The translations under genes and the position numbers were made by a program. From Monosporascus cannonballus (taxonomy: Eukaryota > Ascomycota > Sordariomycetes > Xylariales), in NCBI GenBank assembly GCA_004154925.1, contig QJNS01000120.1:1-64000 (forward strand): 64,000 nucleotides of DNA, given 5' to 3'. The notes beneath the pieces are model-generated. The model saw only the letters and a list, made by a program, of their open reading frames with translations, had not been told where the DNA came from and made no database searches. Shown here piece after piece: positions 59,134 through 64,000 of the stretch (positions are counted from its first letter, which is position 1; each line of letters starts with the position of its first letter).

Positions 59134-61777
59134 TTATTCTCTTTCTCCTAGGATCTTTATCCGCAAAAATAAATAGATTAATTCTTTTCCGCTTGTTAAA
59201 AACTTTTTTAATTCTTAGAATTTTTATTAATCCATTATTATAATAAAACCTTCGCGTAAACGAATGAAACTTTTTATTAAAAATCGAAAAAGTTTAATAT
59301 CGTTTATTATTAATTTGAGTTATTTTATTATACCTTACAAACCTTACGAAATTTTACATTTAAAATACAAAATAATTAAAAAAGTTATTATTATTATTAA
59401 ACAAACGTTTTATATAAAAGTAATAACATTTTATTAAAATCACTTTAAAACATTTGGTTAAAAAAAGTTCGGATTAACCGAAAAAAAGGCCGCCAAAAAG
59501 GTTTTATTAAATTTATAACGATTATAAACCGAAATTACAGCTAGGTTAATAAAGCTTAGCTAATAATAAGACTTTTTAAGTATTAAGGTATTAAAATACT
59601 TCGTTAAGGATTTCGTTTAGTAAATTAATTAGAAAAGAAGGAGAAATAAATAAAAAAAATAACAGTTATATTAAAAACAAGCATAGATTGTTTTAAATCT
59701 TTATTCTTTCGATTAAAATACCGCAAGAGTTAATTTAAATCTTAGGTTTTTATTGCTTATAATTTTAATTATTTTAAAAATAATCGGTTAAAATTTTAAC
59801 GATAAAACCTTTTAATTAAGTTTATAACATTCGTTAAATGATTAAAAAGTTCCTAAAAGTTTCTTTCAATAAAGACTTTATTGATTTAACTCAATACTGG
59901 ATTTTTTTAATTAATTTAAAATCCAGTATTTTATAAATTTTGTACTTATCGGTATTTTCTATAATTTTTTAGACTTTTTTAACGAAACGTTGAAGATATT
60001 AATTTAAGAAAAAAAATATAAAATATAAGGTATATTTTTATTATTTTAAATACTAATAATCCGTTATTAATTTTAAAAATAACCTTATTAATTTTAAATA
60101 AGCCGAATTTTCTAAAATCGAATTTATTATTAAATCTTTTCGTTTTAATCTACGAAATTTATAATATTATATTTTATTTTTGTTATAATAAATGGATTTT
60201 ATCTTATTAACTAAAGTTAAGTTTTTAACCTTTTTCCTGTTATAATATTAAATTATCCGTTATTAAAACTTACAATTTATTCCGTAATTTTATTGATATT
60301 ATCTTAATATTTAGTATTTTAATTTTTGTTCGTAAGACTATTAAGTTAATCATTGAAACTGTATTAAATAATTATTTTTATCGTTTTTATTATACTTGTT
60401 ATAGTAATATTATAATCTTCTTCGATAAAAATAATACTAACTATATTTTCTTCTTTTTTATTATCTAATTCTTATTTTATTATCCATATTTTCTTTAAAA
60501 CAATTAAGAAATGCTTCCGGTTTTAAAGTTTTTTTTAGTAAAAAAGCAACTCTCGCTTTTATAATAACCTTTCTTCCCATAATTAAAGCATTTTTATGCT
60601 GGACTTTTATTTTGAAATTTATCCCTTTTTTCTAGGCTTAATTACTTAGATTTTTATTATTTCTTCGTTTATTAAATTCTTTTTTCTTTAAATACCTATT
60701 AAAAGTATGTCTATTAAGAATAATAATTTTATCCATATATTTTTTAAACAAAATCTAACATAAGTTTTATATATATTTTACTTTTTAACCTAAAGCTTTA
60801 AACCGCTATAATATAAATAAAACAAAACGTTTTCCAATAATTTTAAGATAACAACTAAATAATTAAACTTAGTTATATAATTAGCAGCTAACTTAATTTA
60901 ATAAAAGAATGTAGCTATTTCATAACGTATTTTTCTTTAGATCTTTAAATAAAACTTTTATACATTTTTCAAACTTTTTGTATTTGTTAAAAGCATAATT
61001 AATTTATTTAATAAATATTAAAGGTAATTTATGAAATAATTCGTTATAATTAATTATAACCATTAAGAACCTTTTCTAACTAATAATTAAAAATATCTAT
61101 CACGTTTTAATAATCTTTCGTTAAAAATATTTCAAAAAATTTAAAGTATAATCTGGTCTAAACCAGGTGTTTTTTTCGAGATTTCCGATTTATTATATAA
61201 CTTGGAAAAGGTTAATTTATAACTTTTAAGGTCTGGTATTTCATAATAATTAAAAGATAAAATAATTTCTTTTTTAACCTGTTCGCGCTAAATAATAAGT
61301 AAAATCAAGATTTTTTATTATTAGGCAAGTTTAATAGTTTCTTTTTGCAAGGCTTTAAGTTTTATTATTAAGATATATAAGTTTTCGTTAATAATTAGCT
61401 CCTTTTCTATATTTTTTAACTTTTCGATAAAGCGTTTTTCCTTTACTTTCTTTTTTACTTTTTTTGCTTTAAATCCTTGCCTTTTAATAATATCCTTAAT
61501 AAATAATGGTTATTGTTAAAGTTAAAAAAATTAAAAAAAGTTTTTTTTCCAAAATTAAGTAAAAAATAAGCCATATTATTAATTAATTAAAAAACGTTTT
61601 AAATAAAAGATAAATCGTTTAATTTAATTATTAATCCTTTATTAAAAATAACATAGATTAAGTATAATATTTATTTTTAAACGTTATTTTATAAGATCTT
61701 TTTTTTAAAATTTAAAAAGCTTATATTTAACTACGCCTTAAATTATTCGTTAATTATTAATTAAGAAATCATCAAAA

Positions 61778-62300
61778 TATTACGAACTTATTATATATCT
61801 ACCTAACGGTATAAGTAATATCCGAAATAGGGTTTTGTGATAATATGCACGGCTAATCCTTATAAGGTGGATTAAAGTGTTCAAACCCCAATTAAGGGTT
61901 TGGAATTGCTGATCTTTTGGTCTTGTAGTTAACGTCGCACCCTCGCTTATTTCACAGGTTTTAATTTGTAGATAATAATAAGGCGAGAAATAATTTACAA
62001 AAGGTTTATATATTAAAAAGATTTGTTAACTTTTATTATAACAAAAAACGATCTTTCTGGCTATAGGTTTAAATTAATAACTAACAAGTAAAAAATTAAA
62101 AAATATTTATTTATATAAAAAATTTATAATCTTATATATTCTTTTTACCTATTTAGAGTTTTTATGTTATCTCTGTAAGGTTTTCGTGGTGTCTCTGGAT
62201 GGTCTCTATAGACATAACAAAGACCGGTTCTAGGGTTAATCCGTTCCGAGTGGGGCCTTGGGTCTCCTTCCAGGCCGGGGCGCATTCTTGGTCCGTAACA
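61778..62300 (-). repeat. LTR E, right (5') copy, interrupted
   Basis: It is 397 bp once the 120-bp insertion and its 6-bp duplication are subtracted. The left part is heavily RIP-mutated and the last 140 bp (from about 62160) are nearly clean, a mirror image of the left LTR. Confidence 0.88.
61838..61957. mobile_element. 120-bp insertion with 6-bp target duplication inside LTR E
   Basis: GTTTTG (61832-61837) and GTTTTA (61958-61963) flank it, one G-to-A apart. The insert is not RIP-mutated although its host LTR is. It has GTTCAAACC, which fits the RNA polymerase III B box, and towards the right TTTTGGTCTTGTAGTTAACG, like the 5' end (A-box side) of some tRNAs. The order of these boxes is reversed relative to a tRNA, so a SINE origin is only a suggestion. 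Confidence 0.55.
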
Positions 62301-62301
62301 G

Positions 62302-62731
62302 TATCCTTCACAACCAGGGGAAGTACGACGAGGCCGAGCAGATACACCGGCAGACATTAGAGCTAAAAGAGGCGGTGCTGGGCAGAGAGCATCCCTCAAC
62401 ACTCGGCAGCATGAACAACCTCGCGGCCGTCCTCGACAGCCAGGGGAAATACGACGAGACCGAACAGATATACCGGCAGGCATTAAAGCTAAAAAACGCG
62501 GTGCTAGGCAAAGACCATCCCGACACACTTGGCAGCATAAACAACCTCGCATAAGCTTTACGAAGGCAGGGGGAGTACAGGGAGGCCGAACAGATGTACC
62601 GACAGACATTAGAGCTAAGGAAGGCGGTGCTGGGCAAAGAGCATCCCGATATACTTACTAGCATAAATAACTTCGCATTCGTCTTCCGCAAGCAGGGGAA
62701 ATACGAGAAGGCCGAACAGCTTTTCCAATAA
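62302..62731 (+). pseudogene. TPR (kinesin-light-chain-like) repeats of an NLR-type gene, 3' fragment
   Basis: Plus strand, more than three 42-residue TPR units, each like GKYDEAEQIHRQTLELKEAV followed by LGREHP and an MNNLA helix. This repeat type forms the C-terminal sensor of many fungal NACHT/NB-ARC proteins. The fragment starts directly at the LTR E end, has one in-frame TAA at 62552-62554 (NLA-stop-ALRRQGEY, likely from CAA) and ends at TAA 62729-62731. The N-terminal effector and NTPase are missing. It is not the same copy as the NACHT relic at 21 kb. Confidence 0.85.
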
Positions 62732-62887
62732 ATTATATCCATACGGTTACTTGCGCATATCTTGCATTTCTTTCGGCATTTAATTACAAATTTTTTCTTT
62801 TTATTTTTTTATTACCTTTGCAAAAGATAGGGCCAGGAGTACCGCGATGATTTATATTTCTATAATTTACTACTTCCTTGTTGTAAC

Positions 62888-63017
62888 TGTTATGGCTTGG
62901 TCCACCGTAAGAGCTCCAGTATATATGCAGCTGTAAGCACCAGGATGATTGCCACAATTGCGGTCATTCCACTGATCTTTTGCCCTGGTGGTGTAATGGC
63001 ATGGTACAGCCATAACA
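62888..63017. mobile_element. 130-bp mini-element with 10-bp inverted ends
   Basis: It starts TGTTATGGCT and ends AGCCATAACA, with GTAAC (62883-62887) and ATAAC (63018-63022) as a near-perfect 5-bp duplication. No coding. Shares CTGATCTTTTG with the 120-bp insertion at 61838, followed in both by a tRNA-5'-like stretch (here CCTGGTGGTGTAATGGCAT). It could be a solo mini-LTR or a MITE. Confidence 0.55.
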
Positions 63018-63137
63018 ATAACCTAACACTCTTTATGCCTTTAGAAACGGTTAAAGAAGCGGGGACTTAACTGCGTAATCACATAATAATATTATTGCGA
63101 TCGCTGTCGAGCCTAGCGATATAAGAGATTTCACTGT

Positions 63138-63507
63138 TGTTATGACCCAAGAGGCTGCGGCCTCGGGAAACGGTCGCAACAGGAGAATGACTAAGCCATG
63201 TGGGTCGAGTCACGTAATGGCTCGACAGGATCGATCGTAAAGCCCGTAAAGCCGGGCTCGACAAGATCGATCGTAAAGCCCATAAAGCCGGGCTCGATAA
63301 AGACGAAAAAATCAGAATATATACGCTTATTATTTCCATAATTTAAATAGCTTTAATTTATAATATAATATCGTTATTTAAGGCATTCTTGGAATTACGA
63401 GATATAATATGTTACTATATTTATTGCTTAGATTCCCATAATACTTTTGCTAATATAAACCCGTCGAGTTAAAGTTTAATAATTGGTTAAATTATTTAGC
63501 CGTTATA
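63138..63507 (+). repeat. 5' LTR of a chromodomain Gypsy element with 36-bp tandem repeats
   Basis: It runs TGTTATGACCC...GCCGTTATA. Two and a third 36-bp units (63220-63302, GCTCGACAGGATCGATCG and on) precede the TATA (ATATATACGC near 63317). The U3 is another distinct type. The first 180 bp are unmutated. Confidence 0.85.
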
Positions 63508-64000
63508 CGTTATAAGTTTGTTTAATCATACCGTTAAACTTTAAATAATATTTAATATTATTAAAATATTAACCAGTATTTAGAAAACCTTTACTTAATA
63601 ACTTTAGGCGCAAATTTGGGAATTGGAAAAAAAGATTCGACAACTTAGGGTTACGCTACTTACTTAAACCTTTTTCGCTCGCATATAACCTAAAAAACCG
63701 GAGCCTTATAATAAAAAAGGCAATTTTTAAACCTTTTTAATTTAGGTACGAATTTACTTTAGCTTTTTAAACCTTAATAATCCAGCGGATATAGTTCTAG
63801 TAGTAAAAGTATATCTAATAAAAAATACGGCTAATTAATTTAAACCTATTATAAGAATTTTCCTGGAAATAAAAAATCGGATAAAGAAGATTTTACTAAC
63901 AAAATATTTTTACCTTATATTAATTTCGAAAATAAAATGTACGATAATTTCGGTAATCCGGATAAAAAACGATTTACGGCCTAGTAATTTTTATAACTCC
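63138..64000 (+). mobile_element. Chromodomain Gypsy element, 5' end, runs off the window
   Basis: After the LTR, CGTTATAAGTTTG and the gag 5' region align with 8756-9260 of A1. Gag relic includes NFENKMYDNFGNPDKKRFTA near the window end. Many stops. Confidence 0.85.

Larger units (their letters stand above)
58737..62300 (-). mobile_element. Short LTR element E (about 2.6-kb interior), minus strand
   Basis: Two type-E LTRs in the same orientation (58737-59133; 61778-62300 with an insertion). Next to the left LTR the minus strand has a polypurine tract (CCTAGGAGAAAGAGAATAA), so left is 3'. The interior is AT-rich and full of stops. Near 60550-60595 the minus strand reads CFNYGKKGYYKSESC, a degraded gag zinc knuckle. 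No RT motif was found; the interior is too short for a complete gag-pol, so it is an internally deleted or gag-only element. Flanks (TTAAA and GTATC) do not match. Confidence 0.7.

Noticed and set aside
62145..62742. Minus-strand open frames of 144-154 codons
   Set aside because: They are the antisense of the TPR repeats and of LTR E. The plus-strand TPR reading is clearly the real one.
1..64000. CRISPR arrays or bacterial operon features
   Set aside because: The genes are intron-bearing fungal genes, and the tandem repeats found are LTR or promoter repeats without spacer structure.

Overview
The window looks like a chromosome segment of a filamentous ascomycete (Pezizomycotina). Short spliceosomal introns (49-102 bp), a fungal DMATS-type prenyltransferase, a fungal-specific transcription-factor domain, NACHT/TPR NLR fragments and chromodomain Ty3/Gypsy retrotransposons all point that way. 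Base composition is strongly two-phase. Very AT-rich stretches (about 1.1-20 kb, 29.5-53.4 kb, 58.4-62.1 kb and 63.3-64 kb) hold retroelements riddled with C-to-T/G-to-A changes and TAA/TAG stops, the signature of repeat-induced point mutation (RIP). Balanced-composition islands (about 21-29.3 kb, 53.6-58.4 kb and 62.2-63.3 kb) hold genes and less damaged solo LTRs. The species cannot be named from the sequence.

Layout. 1-22.7 kb: a nested pile of chromodomain Gypsy elements, mostly on the minus strand, with one plus-strand element (8399-14984) inserted with a perfect CTTAA target duplication. It ends in a NACHT NLR gene relic and solo LTRs. 23.4-29.25 kb: one intact short-chain dehydrogenase (SDR), a second SDR pseudogene, and the first four exons of a secreted-type FAD-linked oxidoreductase. 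29255-53673: a 24.4-kb retroelement with identical-length 206-bp LTRs and a CAAGC duplication, sitting inside the last exon of the oxidoreductase. It carries a second element (30588-43929) which carries a third (30663-37333), plus another plus-strand Gypsy relic from 44.3 kb. 53.67-58.2 kb: the missing C-terminus of the oxidoreductase, then a fungal transcription-factor pseudogene with one stop, then a DMATS-family aromatic prenyltransferase pseudogene. 58.4-64 kb: an integrase scrap, a small LTR element carrying a 120-bp insertion, a TPR fragment of an NLR gene, a 130-bp mini-element, and the 5' end of another Gypsy element.

How the genes fit together. With the 24.4-kb insertion set aside, five genes lie within about 11 kb: SDR, SDR, FAD oxidoreductase, transcription factor, prenyltransferase. 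That is the make-up of a small secondary-metabolite cluster (prenyl transfer, then flavin and NAD(P) redox steps, with a local regulator). An imperfect repeat array sharing the 12-mer GGCCCGAGCTGA lies both in the divergent SDR/oxidoreductase promoter (27187-27246) and upstream of the prenyltransferase (58307-58364), suggesting shared control. Four of the five genes are broken, several by TGG-to-TAG or apparent CAA-to-TAA changes, as expected if RIP leaked from the adjacent transposons. The product is unknown and I do not assign one.
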